NCBI GenBank assembly: GCA_013397935.1
Contig: VZRN01000247.1
Coordinates: 1 to 64,000 of the forward strand
Direction of reading: 5' to 3'
Length of the DNA: 64,000 bases
DNA from: Dasyornis broadbenti
Lineage: Eukaryota > Chordata > Aves > Passeriformes > Dasyornithidae
The notes below the pieces were generated by a model. It saw nothing but the letters and a program-made list of their open reading frames with translations, was not told where the DNA came from and did not search any database. The stretch's first letter is position 1. Each line of letters opens with the position of its first letter. The position numbers were made by a program, and so were the translations under genes. Shown piece by piece: positions 12,858 through 24,625 of the stretch.

Positions 12858-15491
12858 AAGAAGTGTAGATTTGCTGCCACTGTTGATTGATATAAAGACA
12901 TCCCCCATTGCTCCCAACTTCTCTATCCTCATAGGGAAAAAAACTAGCAAACCTAAGCACAGACAAAAAGAATAAAAATGCTCAACCAGCTACCAAATAA
13001 GAAGCTCAAGAGATTCCCTGGAGTAAAATTGTCTGTCTCTGCAAAGAGGTAGATGCTACAGATAAAGGAATAACTATGCATTTGAAATTCCCTTTCACTG
13101 TTATTGCTACAACTTATCTCCACATTTGACCATAGCACACAGTTTAATGGGTGTTAATTTACACAGAAGAAAGGTTTAGACATGTCACTACAGCTATCCA
13201 CTACTGCCCATCTGAAGTACTGACAGAAAACAGTTTCAATCTGTATTAGAGTTCTGCAAAAAGGCTAAAGAAGGCAAACTCTACCATCTGTTTGGGTCAG
13301 ACAATTGCAGAACAATAATAAAGTGCAGTTTGCCCTCTGCTGATACTCTCTTCCCCAAAATGGCTTGTGTTGGATGTTCATATCACAGTCCCTAAAGACA
13401 TGAAACAGAAAATATCTAGGGAAAAAAAATCCCAGTTGGGTTTGAGGTCCCAGAAATGGCCACAGTATTCTCACCAACTCTATAAAAAGCAATGGTCAGG
13501 AACATAAGTGGAAGTAAAAGAGAAAGCCTATGGGAGTTTTGAGATTTTCATCAGAGCCCTACAGTTAACAAAAAGACATTTTTTCCAAATTCCAATGACA
13601 GACAAAAAAGGATAGAGCGCTGACTTGTCCTAGGCAAACAAACAGCTTCCACAGCGGGCTGGGCCAGCTGGGCCAGGACACAGTACACCCAAAAATAATA
13701 GTCTTAATGTTTCTTGACAGTACAGCAGGTAATATTTTAAGAAAGACTCACAAGCCTGCTAAAGCACACAGAATCCCACAAAATAATCAAACTTTCATCA
13801 TGAGTCTGATGAATACAGAGGTTACAAACACTAGAAATTCTGTATCATGTTGTATTTGGCTGGGAAAGGTAAATCACATTTTTAGAAAGACTAACATGCA
13901 GAGCCAGGTGACACCACAATGTATGGTGAGAAAGCCAATCTGAATTATGCTGAATTCTGAGAGGGGCACCAACAGAGCTTTGGGCTCCATTTGAGGAAAA
14001 CAAAGTACTTAATTTAGTTTTGGTGAAGAAACACTGAAAGACATGCTTAATAATAAGTGATTAGTCCTAATGACTTCATATCAAACAAAACAATAAATAA
14101 TTTCTGGCTTTTGATTAGGAAAAACCCCATATCAAAAATATTTAAATGAGCACAGAAATATAGGTGTTCAAGTAGCAGAATAACAGCACCCTGAATCTTT
14201 CTCCTGGTATAACTTCTGCAAATGTATACACACTAATTGCTAGGGGTGATTATTTTGACCTGTCTTTTTCTTCTTTTTTGGTGGTGGCTGTTATTCTGAA
14301 TGTCCATATCACTATTAAACATAAACATGAGGAGTCCCAAGAAGAATGAAACACACCCAGAACTGTTTAAAGGACATTTAAATTAAGTTTGTAATGCTGT
14401 AATCTTTCCCAAGTTAAAACCTTCTGATTTAAGGCTGTTAGAAATAATATGAAATAAATATATGCAATTTATGAAGTATTCAGAAAGATTTTTTAAGAGG
14501 AAAAAATACAAAACTCCCCCAAAATTACAAAACCCTAATTAATTAACTTTCCTTGTAAGTAGTAGTAGACATCCTGTATTATTAAGTATGCAATTACTGT
14601 AATGAGGCACAGCTGTAAAATATTTAAACTGTTTAAAAATAATTTTAGTTTGGTAAAACTGCAAGATTTTTGACAATTCTGGCATTGTTAACATGATGGA
14701 GTAATTCTCCAATAGACTTTTGGAAACGACCACCATACAATTATCAGAATGTTTTTTTCTCTTTGTGAAGAGAAGGGTAAAATTTCTGAGAGTGTATGAA
14801 CTAGTCAGAAGTACAAATCTTGCTTTGAAAGACAGGGCAAGCACAATGAGTACAATAAAAGATGATTTTAAATACTGGTCTTTACTTTGTACAAAATTGA
14901 AAGACAGAATTTCTCCACCAACGGCACTGAATACATTTTGACAGCCATTCCTCAGACAAAGTCTAGCAGAATATGTGGACAACTTTTCCTAAACAAGAAA
15001 TATTTATAACTGAAATTTTTCAAGCAGAGGTGGCAAATAACTGAAAGGTCACTAGCAACTTTTTTATATCCCAGCATTATAATTCTGTTACTAGTTGGAA
15101 AAAGCAAGTTGTGAAAAAAAAGACAATGCACTATTGTTATGTTCTGACTACACAAGCATATGTAACACCATAAATTTCAGCCAGTACTGATCTTTTCCGT
15201 GGTTAATAATTTCTTCTATTTCTTCTGTTACAATGAAAATACTTAGAGGCCTAAATTCTGTCTGAGACCTGACTTCTTTCTCTAACAAAACCTGTGTGGG
15301 AAAAGGAAACAGGTCTAATTACCTGAACTATACCTGTATTTTGTTCCCAATCAGCATTTAACTTAAGAGTTTAGGCAGGAAAATTATAAAGGCGAAAAGC
15401 ATGAGTATGAACCTCAGAGATGTATAGTGAAGCCCACTCAGGACTACAAGCACAAAACTCCACAGATAAGGAAACTATCTGCATGCACAAT

Positions 15492-15808
15492 CATGCCAGT
15501 GGCCTTCTTGGCCACCTGGCTCATGTTCACTTACTGTTGACCAGCAATCCAAGGTCCTTTTCTGACAGGCTGCTTTGGATTGTTGTGACCTAAGTGCAGG
15601 ACCAGGCTCTTAGCCTTGTTGAACCTCACACCACTGACCTCAACCCGTTGATCCAGCCTATCCAGATCCCTTCTGCAGAGCCTTCCCACCCTTCAGCAGA
15701 TCAATACTCCCACCCAACTTGGCATTGCCTGTGACCTGACTGAGGATGCACCCAATCCTCTCATCCACAGCATGGATAACAAACAGGAATGATGCCAATA
15801 CTACATCG
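15492..15808 (-). mobile_element. CR1 LINE fragment, minus strand (3' part of ORF2)
   Basis: Read on the plus strand, the segment carries in order several well-known anti-sense CR1 blocks: GGCCTTCTTGGCCACCTGG, CCAAGGTCCTTTTCTG, a GTGCAGGACC block, CTTGTTGAACCTCAC, GATCCAGCCTATCCAGATCC, CAGCAGATCAATACTCCCAC and CCAACTTGG. This matches the reverse complement of the end of the avian CR1 reverse-transcriptase ORF, so the element lies on the minus strand. Some consensus blocks between these are missing, which indicates internal deletions. No intact reading frame remains. It is a dead 5'-truncated copy, as is usual for CR1 in birds. Confidence 0.85.
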
Positions 15809-18254
15809 GCTGCACAATGCAGAGGGGAAATGCTTCATATGAGGGCTACCAAAGGGAGGCTAGAAGGGGGAAAAAATCACATATTTTGTGATTTTCGTGG
15901 CCCCTTCAGAAGCCTGGGAAAGACTGATACTCTTTGAAGGGATTCATATATAGTCACTTAAGAAAATATACATTATCTCCTCTGGAATTACCTGAAGATG
16001 GAGGAGGAAGAAGAGGTTTGACAGAGAGTACCAGAATATGTCTGGAACATAACAAAAGTGATGAGAACTGTGAAAAGGATCCAATAGACTTGTAAAATAC
16101 AAAACCTCTTAGAGATAAAAGTCTCTGAGTAAAAGATGAAACTTTTTGCAGTTTCTCTGCATTTATAATTCAAAAAGCGCAGGTTTTGGACAAACACCCA
16201 TTCTCACCCCCTACAAACCAAATGTATTCTGCATTTCCTACCTTCAACATGAGCAATATGTAGGTAATGTGAATGCTGGATGACCAAGTCACACAAACAG
16301 ATGTAACATCTGTTGCCACAACATGGAAAAAACCTTTGTATTGAAAATCAAGATTAAGGAAAATTAGTCACCTGAGGGAAGCCACCCACAGAACAGTTTA
16401 AGACAGGCATTTGATGACTGCTGCAATCTTTCTACAAATAATTATGAAGGATTAGCTACAGAATTGTCATTCTGTTTGCAGATAAATCTTTTAGGTTTAG
16501 GAGATATTAGGACTTGCACAATGTATTATTTCCCAGCAATGTAACTATTACATTCAAATGACATATTGCTGCTCCTTTATTAAGGAACAGGGGCACAAAA
16601 ACTGTGAATAAAACTGTGAGATTTCATTTGGATGGGTATGGATATAAGTTTCTTAATGGACATGTACACAGACTATTGTTTATATTGTCATATACAACAT
16701 GTATATGTATATACACACAGACACAGGATAGCATCAAGAAAACGGAATGATTGAGAAAAACCTAAGAAATAACTCTGACATCCTTGAAGAAAGCCAGTCC
16801 TTACTCAGACATCCCATTCAGTCTCATACCTTCACTTTCCATTCTCCAGCCAACTAAGTCATAACTCCAGTTACTCGAGGTCTCGCACAAGAAGGTGAGG
16901 AGCAGATGGCCAAATTTTTAAATCATGATTTATCCATCAATTACACTCCATTTTTCCCTCTTCAGTATCCATTTTGCCCATTCTCTGTGCTCCGTTACTT
17001 TGAACAGACATTGAAGATACAAAACTAAGATGTAAGGGTTATCCCTTCCCTACTCTACTCATGGTGCTTGAAGCTAACTCACACCAGCTAGTGCAAAACT
17101 CTTTTGTCTTGCATGAATATCAACAATGCTAGTTACTGCTTCTTGGACCATGCCCCCCACTACATACTTAAAATGGTCTTATCTGATTTGTGATGATGGA
17201 AACATTTCAACATCATTAATAAGCCACAAAGAGGAAGAGAGACTGAAGGTTGGGTCTTTCTAGGTCTGAGATTCTCTTGGACTACTATTTCCAAAAAAAA
17301 AGGGAGAGGTGTGAAGTTGAGACAGGATTTTGCTGCCTCTCTTCTTGGGACCACTGTTCAAATAACTTGAAAATTGCTGCTGGTAGCTTGCAGTGAGCAT
17401 TCAAGAATGACACTTCGGGGGTTTTTTACCAGAAATACACTTGCAGAAGAGAAAGACATCAAAACACAGAGTGCCAGACAGAGTTTACTAGGGAAGTAGT
17501 ATCTGCTCTGCTCATCTGTGGTTGGAAAATCATGGAGACAAGATCCTGAGTTAGTCAGAGTGCTGGCCTTACAAAGTACAGCCTTTGGCAGCATTACAAG
17601 CAAAATTACAGCTGAAAGAACTTTGAAAATTTTATCTTGTGCTGCTTATAACTCTTACCAGAACACAAAAGAGACAAACCTAAACAAATATCCAGTAGGA
17701 CAGTCTTAGAATACATTGGTTCTGAGCAGATGACTACAATCTTTATGGTGAGGCAGAGACAATTTCCCAGTCTCAGACAAACTGCTGGATACTCAGAGAA
17801 AGCTAGTCATAAAGAGAGACAAATCATTGCTAAGAAGAAATGTTTAAGCACATCCTAGCCCTTGTATAAACTACACACAACAAAATAAACTCTAAGTGTT
17901 CCAGTGTCAGTTCAATAAAGTTATCTTTTTTTTTCCAATCATTTCTTTCTATATCTACATATAGCTTCCCAATCTTACTCATAATACACCACCTGCTTCT
18001 TTATACACTTCTATACCTATAATTGGCATGTTTTTAAGTTCCTAGTCTTTTCTTGAAGTAAAGGTTAATCTTCTTTAGAAGCTTGGCTTTTATTCTTGGA
18101 AACTTGCCTTTTATTCCCGTTTAATTTTGCTCATGGAAGTTCTTTTGCATTCCACAAAAGTGTTGCATGAAACTGCTTTAGAAATCAAGTGGTGATGCTC
18201 AGAGTATATTACATTTGAACTCCAGAAAAACCTCCAGGAATATTTTTTACAACA
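15809..18254. other. Non-coding stretch without recognised features
   Basis: No gene or clear repeat is seen apart from a short TATATG/ACAC tract near 16690-16720. Open frames are below 85 codons. Confidence 0.55.
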
Positions 18255-18255
18255 T

Positions 18256-18315
18256 TCTTTTTTTTTTTTTTTTTTTTTTTCTTTTTTTTCCTTTTTTTCC
18301 TTTTTTTTTTTTTTT
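18256..18315 (-). repeat. Poly-T tract with CC interruptions
   Basis: About 60 bases are nearly all T on the plus strand, with a few C, equivalent to an A-rich tract on the minus strand. It ends 64 bp before the ERVL-like LTR. It may be the tail of a minus-strand retroposon, but no body is recognised. Confidence 0.8.
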
Positions 18316-18379
18316 AAAGAAAAAGCTTGCTTGGTTTTGGTTCTTAGGCCAGCAGTTTTCAAATATCAAAAATGGTTGC

Positions 18380-18961
18380 TGTCCTGATTTCATCTGGGAT
18401 ACTGTTAATTTTCTTCCTAGTAGCTGCTGTAGGGGTCTGTTTTGGATTTATAATGATAATGATGTTGATAGTGCACATGTTTTTAACTGATGCTAACTAG
18501 TGCTTACACTAAATCAAAGCCTTTTCTGCTTCTCCCATAGTCCCACCAGCCGGTGGGTTGAAGGAAACAAGAAGCTGGAAAACAGAGCAGACAGCTGGCC
18601 ACAACCGGCCAAAGGGATAGCCCACAACACGTGATGTTATGCTCAGTATATGAACTGTGAGGAAAGCTGGCTGAGGGGGCACTGCTTTGGAACTGGCTGG
18701 ACATCAGTTGGCAAGTGGTAAGTAATTGCATTGTGCATCACTTGTTTCCTATATTCTAATTCCATTATTATTATTATTATTATTATTGTCATTTTCATTA
18801 GCATCATCATCATCATCATCATCATGATAATATCTTCTTTTTCAGTACTACTAATTTTTCTTTATCTCAATCCAAGAACTTACCTTTTCTTTCCCCAGGT
18901 TCTCTCCCCATCCCACCAAGGCTGCATGGTGATTATCTCTCAGCTGGGTTAAACTATGACA
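18380..18961 (+). mobile_element. Solo LTR of an ERVL-like endogenous retrovirus
   Basis: The element starts TGTCCTGATTTCATCTGGG and ends GGGTTAAACTATGACA, the canonical TG...CA limits. The 5-bp sequence GTTGC flanks it on both sides (18375-18379 and 18962-18966), a perfect target-site duplication. A 5-bp duplication and the end sequence fit the avian ERVL-type LTR family. A TATA-like box (AGTATATGAAC) lies near 18646, and the late part keeps the CTTTATCTCAATCC block typical of this family. Inside are an (ATT)8 and a (CAT)8 microsatellite. No primer-binding site or internal gene follows, so this is a solo LTR left by recombination. The family name is from memory of avian repeats, not a search. 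Confidence 0.88.
18764..18825 (+). repeat. (ATT)8 and (CAT)8 microsatellites inside the LTR
   Basis: Eight ATT units (18764-18787) and eight CAT units (18802-18825) are separated by 14 bases. The related LTR at 47534 also has short TGATGA runs, so the simple repeats probably grew from a seed present in the family. Confidence 0.85.
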
Positions 18962-18966
18962 GTTGC

Positions 18967-21161
18967 TTACTGCTACAGAAGCACAGGAGAGATGATACAC
19001 ACTGTGTCTAGGTAAAGCCTTATTGACTTTTATAAACATAAACAGATGCAGCAGTACAAGTAGCTTTTGTATCTCATTTCTCTACATTTGGAAAACCCCC
19101 TTATGAATGTGATGTTCATAAATGTCAGGGGTTCATTAAGAGAGCAGGAGACTGTTTCTCTGGTCTGTGGATCCTGGGGAAATGCACATTAACCATTCTG
19201 AAACTGAATAACACAAGACAAGATATTAGTTTAAATTCAAGTCAGAGCTATATTCATATAACGTGTTCTGAAATTACTGAATTTCAGCTGGATAAAGAAG
19301 AAATTCTCACATTTTGCTTCATGCTGGAGATCCTGGTTGTCAGATTTAGTGAGTGATTAACAGTACAGAGAATAAAAAGAGCAGAAGAGTACAAAGCAAG
19401 GTGAAGGCATGTTACCTGATTAAGTCCTCAAACACTGTAGAGCCAGGATGTCACCAAACATCCAGACTGGATGACCAGACTGACTGAGAAGAAAATACTA
19501 TGCAAAAAAGGCTTTCTCCTCTGCTGCAGAGTAGGTCTGCTTCTGGAGTGGTATTGATGGAACAGAGAAGAAGCAGACCTGAGCAATTTGGATGCCGTTT
19601 GTGTAGCTGAATGGGAGACATCAAGCCTTTAGGAATCAATTCTCTGGGTGGTTTGCAGGAGAGCTTTCACTTCACCCTCTACTTCCACACGGAGGGAGGC
19701 TGAGCTATTCTTTTAGTACCTAATAAAAGCAGAGACACTGACATGCCAAACACGTCCAAAGGCCTTAGCTGAGGTGATTACTGTAGCTAACCTTTCACCC
19801 TTGCTAGGCATAAAGAGTCTCAGTGTGTGTAAGTTTAGTTATTAAACTGGTAACTTGTAAAATGGTAGCTTATAATACAACATGGAAGATACTCTTATAT
19901 ATATTCACTTTCAACAGGATCTATTACAAACATAGGTATTAGAAATCTTTTAAATCTATTTAAAATCACATAAAACCTCTTACAAATGTATCACCTTTAC
20001 CCCTCTAATACATAGATAGGACTGCAAAGAATATAATATCCAGATAAACTGATGTAGAAACAGCTGACTGGTAAGTTCACACATGGTTTCTTGACTTCTT
20101 TGTGTTGAGAGGAAAGGACAAAAAAGAAAAAGAAAATCTGACTATCTGATAGAGGATAGAGAGAGATGAGGTTGGAGTTCAAAAAGGCACAAGTTCACAG
20201 ATTTCTATTCTCTTTCACTACAGGAAAAAACATTACCATGATATTGGGTGCCTGAAAGATTTTTCTCTAAGAGTGTACAACCCGTACATACAATCAATAT
20301 AAACTCAAGCTATTTGGACCTGAGATGTATTTTGGCACTGGAAGATAGTCACTTTAAGAGTACGTATTATGGGAGTTATGCAAAATAATTTTTAATGGGA
20401 AAGAGTTCATTTGTGGAGAAAATGCAATGTAGACAAGCAAAATATAAGCATCTTATTTTCCTCTTTCTACATCTGCAGGTGCTATACAGTACACAGGGAA
20501 GGCAGGGAGGCAAAATGCTGAGGGGAGGTAAGAAATAAATACAACCAAAGCTGATTGTGCTTCTGATGAACAGCTCTCCTCCCACCCCTGGAAAGCAGAA
20601 GTGGTCTCAAACTCCACTTGAACTAAACCACATGAGATTCATTATTCCATCTGAAACACAAAGCATGTGTTAGCACTAAATAATTCCTATGAAATCTGAA
20701 CTATATAGTTCATCCTATATGGCTTCCTCCCGTGGGGATTTTTATTTCATTAAGGAAAAACAAAACTCTTGTTTTTTTAAAAAATACACTGTTCAGCACT
20801 TCCACTTAAAAAATGCCTTGATCTTAAAGAAAACAGCCTCATCAGTTTAATGACTGTTTGTTGATTACGTTCCATTAAAATGGACAAAAAATATGGCTTT
20901 GTAAGCAACAATTTAACCTTTGAATTAAAATACACCTTCTTGCCACTCCCCCATCTCGATCTTTCTATTCCATTCCCTTTTAGATATTTATTATTCACCT
21001 CCTTTCTGCTCTGATTTGAAAGCTTTTACCAAGGCATAATCTGATGAAAAGCAAAGCCTGGTTTCATCCCAGGAGCATGAGGGGACTGTGACAAACAGTC
21101 CCATTGCCTCAGCTCACTGTCTCATGGGTACGTACAGTTATCAGAAGGGAAGACTGTCACA
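18967..21161. other. Non-coding stretch between two LTRs
   Basis: No gene is seen. A perfect 12-bp inverted repeat lies at 19533-19580. Open frames are under 75 codons. Confidence 0.55.
19533..19580. repeat. 12-bp inverted repeat (hairpin)
   Basis: AGGTCTGCTTCT at 19533-19544 is matched by its exact reverse complement at 19569-19580 with a 24-base loop. The longer region does not look like a microRNA precursor because pairing stops at the ends of the arms. Confidence 0.6.
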
Positions 21162-21167
21162 GTAACT

Positions 21168-22013
21168 TGTGGCGGTGCATCAGGCAGCTCCCGTGGCAGC
21201 TGCCCCTTCTCCACCTGGCACTGCCAGAGTAGCCAGTAATACAACCGCCCCGGCTCCTAATGATGATTCCGGGGGATTCAGCATGTGGGTAAATACAGAA
21301 GTTGATTGGGCTGGTCCCCCTGGAAGTTTAGAGTCATTAGGAGGAGTCTGAGGGCTGGCCACTCCCCCGGAGGTGTCAATCCCCGGGCTCTCCTCCCCCT
21401 GTTCTCGAAGTTTCCTTACTTAGTTGTCAATCTGTTACGTCTGTTAAGTTGTCCATCCCTAAACCCTTCCCCTTTCTCCTCCTTATCCCTAGAACCTTCC
21501 AACCTATTCATTCCCTCATTGGTTGTAGTCCTCGAACCCGCCCCTGAGTCCGCCCTGGGTCAGTGTTCATTGGTTTATTCAGGTTACGTAATCTGTCCCC
21601 ATTGGCCCAGGGAATTATCTCCTCCCATCTCCTCCCAACTCCTCCCCTCCTTAAAACCTTGTGTCACCTCTTGTTTTGTGCCTTCTGTGCCTGGTTCCCT
21701 TGAGTGCGTCTTGGCCCTGTGTCTCTCCTTGCGAGGCTGGGGAAATAAAGAGCGTTTGAATTTGCCAGCACAGGAGGTCTCCTCTCACTCTTTGCTCCCG
21801 TCTCCGCTACATTTTTTATCGGCTACAGTTGCGCCTACCCTGTAGGTCAGGGCAGTTTGAAGCTACGGCAACAGCTTAGGTTGCTAGGCGACAGCTTGCC
21901 TCTGGGGCAGAGGGAGAAGAAGCAGCAGCCTAAGCACCTTTGGGTGACCGTGCTCTGGACGTCGTCCTGCCTGGCCACGCCGGGCCGGTTTTGTGGTCAG
22001 CGACAGTACGACA
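21168..22013 (+). mobile_element. Solo LTR of an ERVK-like (class II) endogenous retrovirus
   Basis: The LTR begins TGTGGCGGTG and ends AGTACGACA, and is flanked by a perfect 6-bp duplication GTAACT (21162-21167 and 22014-22019). Six-base duplications are typical of alpha/beta-type (class II, ERVK-like) retroviruses. The 846-bp unit is GC-rich against its surroundings. The U3-like part has three inverted CCAAT boxes (ATTGG at 21518, 21569 and 21601), a TTACGTAA site (21584-21591), repeated CTCCTCCC blocks and a TTAAAA box (21651). A polyadenylation signal AATAAA lies at 21744-21749. No internal gene follows. Its two ends match those of the gapped element at 54758-55476. The 179-codon frame inside it is judged to be chance. 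Confidence 0.85.
21518..21749 (+). promoter_or_regulatory. Promoter and poly(A) signals within the ERVK-like LTR
   Basis: Inverted CCAAT boxes at 21518, 21569 and 21601, the palindrome TTACGTAA (a bZIP-type site) at 21584, a TTAAAA box at 21651 and AATAAA at 21744 occur in the order expected of a U3-R unit. Between the TTAAAA box and AATAAA there is room for a short R region. Activity is inferred from layout only. Confidence 0.5.
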
Positions 22014-22532
22014 GTAACTTATAAACTGAAGAGAGGATATTAGCGTCCCATATTGTGCCTCTGTTTCTCCTGCAGACCAGTTGCCCTTATGGGAAACATT
22101 TCCATCAGACAAGTAGCTGAGTACTGCTCTCTGCTGCTTGTTCCAGCTTTTGCAGCTGCAGCTTTGAACAGTCATGGAGAAGAGTAATCCACGAGGTGAT
22201 GGGAAAAAACCCAGAAGATAATCACTTAAAGTGCTTCATTCCATGGTTAAATTAAATGCAAGCCCTCTTCCCATTCATTCCTTCTCCCACCCTTACATGA
22301 GATTTCTTTTCTGAACTGTTTCCCCTTCGAATTCTAAAGAGGAAAAAATGTCTGTTTTTCAGAGTTTGGTGCTTGATCTCATACAATATTCAAACTACCT
22401 TGCATTCACCTTTTCAAAGAAGAATGCACACTATAACACACCAGGCATTATTTGTCACTTCCACACACTAATGCAGTGTGGCTGTCTGCAAATAAGTCAA
22501 GCTGGTTTGTTCCTAAAACAAATGGAAATATG
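22014..22532. other. Non-coding stretch without recognised features
   Basis: This is single-copy-like sequence between the ERVK-like LTR and a G-rich gap. No gene or repeat is recognised. Confidence 0.5.
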
Positions 22533-22605
22533 AGGGGGTGGGGGGNNNNNNNNNNNNNNAGGGGGTGGGGGGGCAGGGGGAAGGGAAGCAAGGGGAAGGG
22601 AGGGA
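22533..22605 (+). other. G-rich, G-quadruplex-prone tract with a 14-base assembly gap
   Basis: Runs of five or more G lie on both sides of a stretch of 14 N (22546-22559), followed by GGGGGTGGGGGGGCAGGGGG and further AAGGG-type units. The tract meets the usual four-run G-quadruplex pattern several times. The gap probably marks a sequencing drop-out in the G run, so the true length is unknown. Confidence 0.7.
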
Positions 22606-23529
22606 ACAAGGACATTTAACAGCTCCGTAAAAGAGCAGGGAACATTTGCAAACAGTTGGAAAATATAACTGGCTCATTCCTTCTTCTTAGCATGTTTTAG
22701 CTACATGAGCTGGGGCAGTGAGTCACTGTGGTCTAAGAAGATATCACAGAACATGCTTTCAGTCTTGCAGTAAGTTTGGAAATGCAAGTGGACAACTGCC
22801 AGTAAAGAGCGGGGATACAAGAGGAGATAACAGGAATAGCACAGAATTTCAGTCTCATCTACTACTCTGGGAACAGCCACGGCAGAGCTGGCAAAGTTGC
22901 TCAGCTCCACTTCAAAAGTCTCAAAACAACCCATCTTGTCCAGAGCAGTGGTTAAGACAGCACTTCATATATGGCCATAAAGAGCAAAAGAATGGAAGCT
23001 TGTGCCTTGCCTACTAATGGAGGTCTGGGGCTTTAGCTAGCACCAGTAGAAAACTTTGATCAAATGCTCTGGCTACCACTGAAGCAGACAGTTCTGCTGT
23101 CAAAAGATTTACAGCTATTAACAGCACACCAGAGGACAATATGTTGGAAACTGTTATTGAGTGAACATTTGAGACGGGGTTTCAAAAATGAGATATATGC
23201 AATTTAGCCTAATATGTTGTAATAGCAAGTGTCAGAAAATGTCAAGAAGGTTACTGAATACTGCAGATCATCCCCTTCCTATAGATATAACCACGCTGAA
23301 GTGTTCATATCAATGGTTTCAGAATTGCCTCAGCTGGAATGGGAAGGCAGACCTGATCATGCAGTGATTTGAACATCCTCTGCCTGATGTGCTTCCAAAG
23401 GAGCCTGACCTTGTTAGTCAGGAAACTGCAGGCAACTAAGACATCAGAGAAATTGCTGGCAGTAACAGAAGGCTAAAAACTTGGGTAGGGAGGATCATCT
23501 TGAAGCAACTAGACTTAAGAGTTCTGGTT
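22606..23529. other. Non-coding stretch without recognised features
   Basis: I see no gene, transposon or structured repeat. Chance frames are up to 99 codons. Confidence 0.5.
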
Positions 23530-23605
23530 TCAGATGTAGCTCTTTGACCTGTATGAAATCCATGCCTGTGAAATGGGGATACAGTACTTTTATCTTTCTA
23601 CTTAG
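23530..23605 (+). mobile_element. Possible MIR SINE remnant
   Basis: The block TTTGACCTGTATG, then CCATGCCTGTGAAATGGGGATACAGTAC, follows the order of the MIR core and tail (a TGTGACCTTGGG-type block, then a CTGTAAAATGGGGATAATA-type block). Divergence is high and only the 3' half is seen. Confidence 0.35.
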
Positions 23606-23791
23606 AAAACACAAACTCATTAAAGTGGGAGCCACACAAGACCACACCAGTTAACTGTGACAGGAAGCACACAACTGTTCAACACTTGTCACGGCATATG
23701 GCTTGTTTGCTGGCATCAGTCTTTGCTGACACTTCCAGACCCTAGTAAAATGTAAAGCTCAAGAAAGGGTAAACTGAGAAATGTTCCTTCC

Positions 23792-24625
23792 TGTCAGAGA
23801 CTGAAAATAGTTAATGCCTCAAACATTGATATAAAGTCTTACAAAGAAGCTACAATCAAAGAAACCCCCCTGAAGACTGGGACTTTGGTCTGAAAGTCAA
23901 GCTGCTAATTAGACCCATTGTTCACTCATCCCTGGCTGAGTTTGGGCTGGGGGAAGAGCACAGCTCACATAAGTTGGGTTTACACAGACCTGCTCCCCAA
24001 CTGAGGGGGGAGGAGGAGGAGGTTTCAGGTGTGCAGAAACGCTCATCCTCCCTTACACAAACTGGCCCGAGCTGTGGAAACCCCCAACTCCACGGCCACA
24101 TTCACGGGACTGCATGTGATGCAGTAGACCCAGAGTCTGCTGTGACAGACTGCCCCTGCCTCCCCCAGGGGGACATGCCTGGTCATTTGCCACCTGGCCT
24201 GAGAGTATGGACTGCTTCTGCCTTCCCCAGGGGGTGGGGGGCAAGCTCGGACATTGCCACCCAGCTCGGGAGTATGGACACCCCCGCCTCCCCCAGGGGG
24301 ACATGCCCAGACATGGTCATCTGGCTTAAAGGTATATTAACCCATGGGATTCCATGGCTGTTGGGGAGGGATTATCACTACCAAGAAGATCAGCTGGAGA
24401 GGATCAACGTAACATCGTCGGGGTCCACAGATGGCGATATTCTTTTATTCTGTCTCTGTCACTTTCTTTCTGTCCCCCCACATCTCTTTTCCTACTTCTC
24501 TTTTCTCTCACTCTCTCTCATACTTACTACTGAATAAACCCCATACTATTGATTGGCATATGGTCTCGTTTGCACCTTAATTCGGGCAAGGGTATTTCTA
24601 AGGACCTAATAATTGGATCTTAACA
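23792..24625 (+). mobile_element. Solo LTR with internal GC-rich tandem repeats
   Basis: The segment begins TGTCAGAGACTG and ends TTGGATCTTAACA and is flanked on both sides by CTTCC (23787-23791 and 24626-24630), a perfect 5-bp target-site duplication. AATAAA occurs at about 24532, some 90 bp before the 3' end, preceded by a long pyrimidine-rich run. Three GC-rich repeats of about 61-65 bp occupy roughly 24140-24335, a position fitting U3 enhancers. It has no clear sequence likeness to the other LTRs in the window. The retroviral class is uncertain; the 5-bp duplication fits ERVL or some ERV1 groups. The 187-codon frame across it (23974-24537) is explained by the GC-rich repeats. Confidence 0.75.
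24140..24335 (+). repeat. Three-copy ~63-bp GC-rich tandem repeat in the LTR
   Basis: Each copy contains a CTGCCTCCCCCAGGGGG-type core (at about 24157, 24218 and 24283), and the later copies begin with AGTATGGAC. Copies differ by several substitutions, and the middle one has an extra G-rich insertion in place of GGACATGCC. Tandem U3 repeats often serve as enhancers in retroviral LTRs. Confidence 0.7.

Larger units (their letters stand above)
7588..15491. other. AT-rich non-coding stretch
   Basis: No gene is seen. The stretch includes A-rich low-complexity DNA at 12049-12098, a CAAA repeat near 12833-12857, and AT-motif-rich blocks near 10.1 and 10.6 kb that are listed separately. A minus-strand frame of 147 codons at 14539-14982 has no recognisable domain and sits in AT-rich sequence; it is probably chance. 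Confidence 0.55.

Noticed and set aside
14539..14982. 147-codon minus-strand frame
   Set aside because: AT-rich and hydrophobic with many Lys/Asn/Leu codons, no domain and no splice or promoter context. A decayed transposase was considered but no motif was seen.
21306..21845. 179-codon open frame on the plus strand
   Set aside because: It lies wholly within the ERVK-like LTR and is rich in Leu, Pro and Ser because of the LTR's C-rich composition. It has no recognisable domain; GC-rich LTRs lack stops by chance.
23974..24537. 187-codon open frame on the plus strand
   Set aside because: It covers the tandem-repeat part of an LTR. The absence of stops follows from the GC-rich repeats; no domain is recognised.
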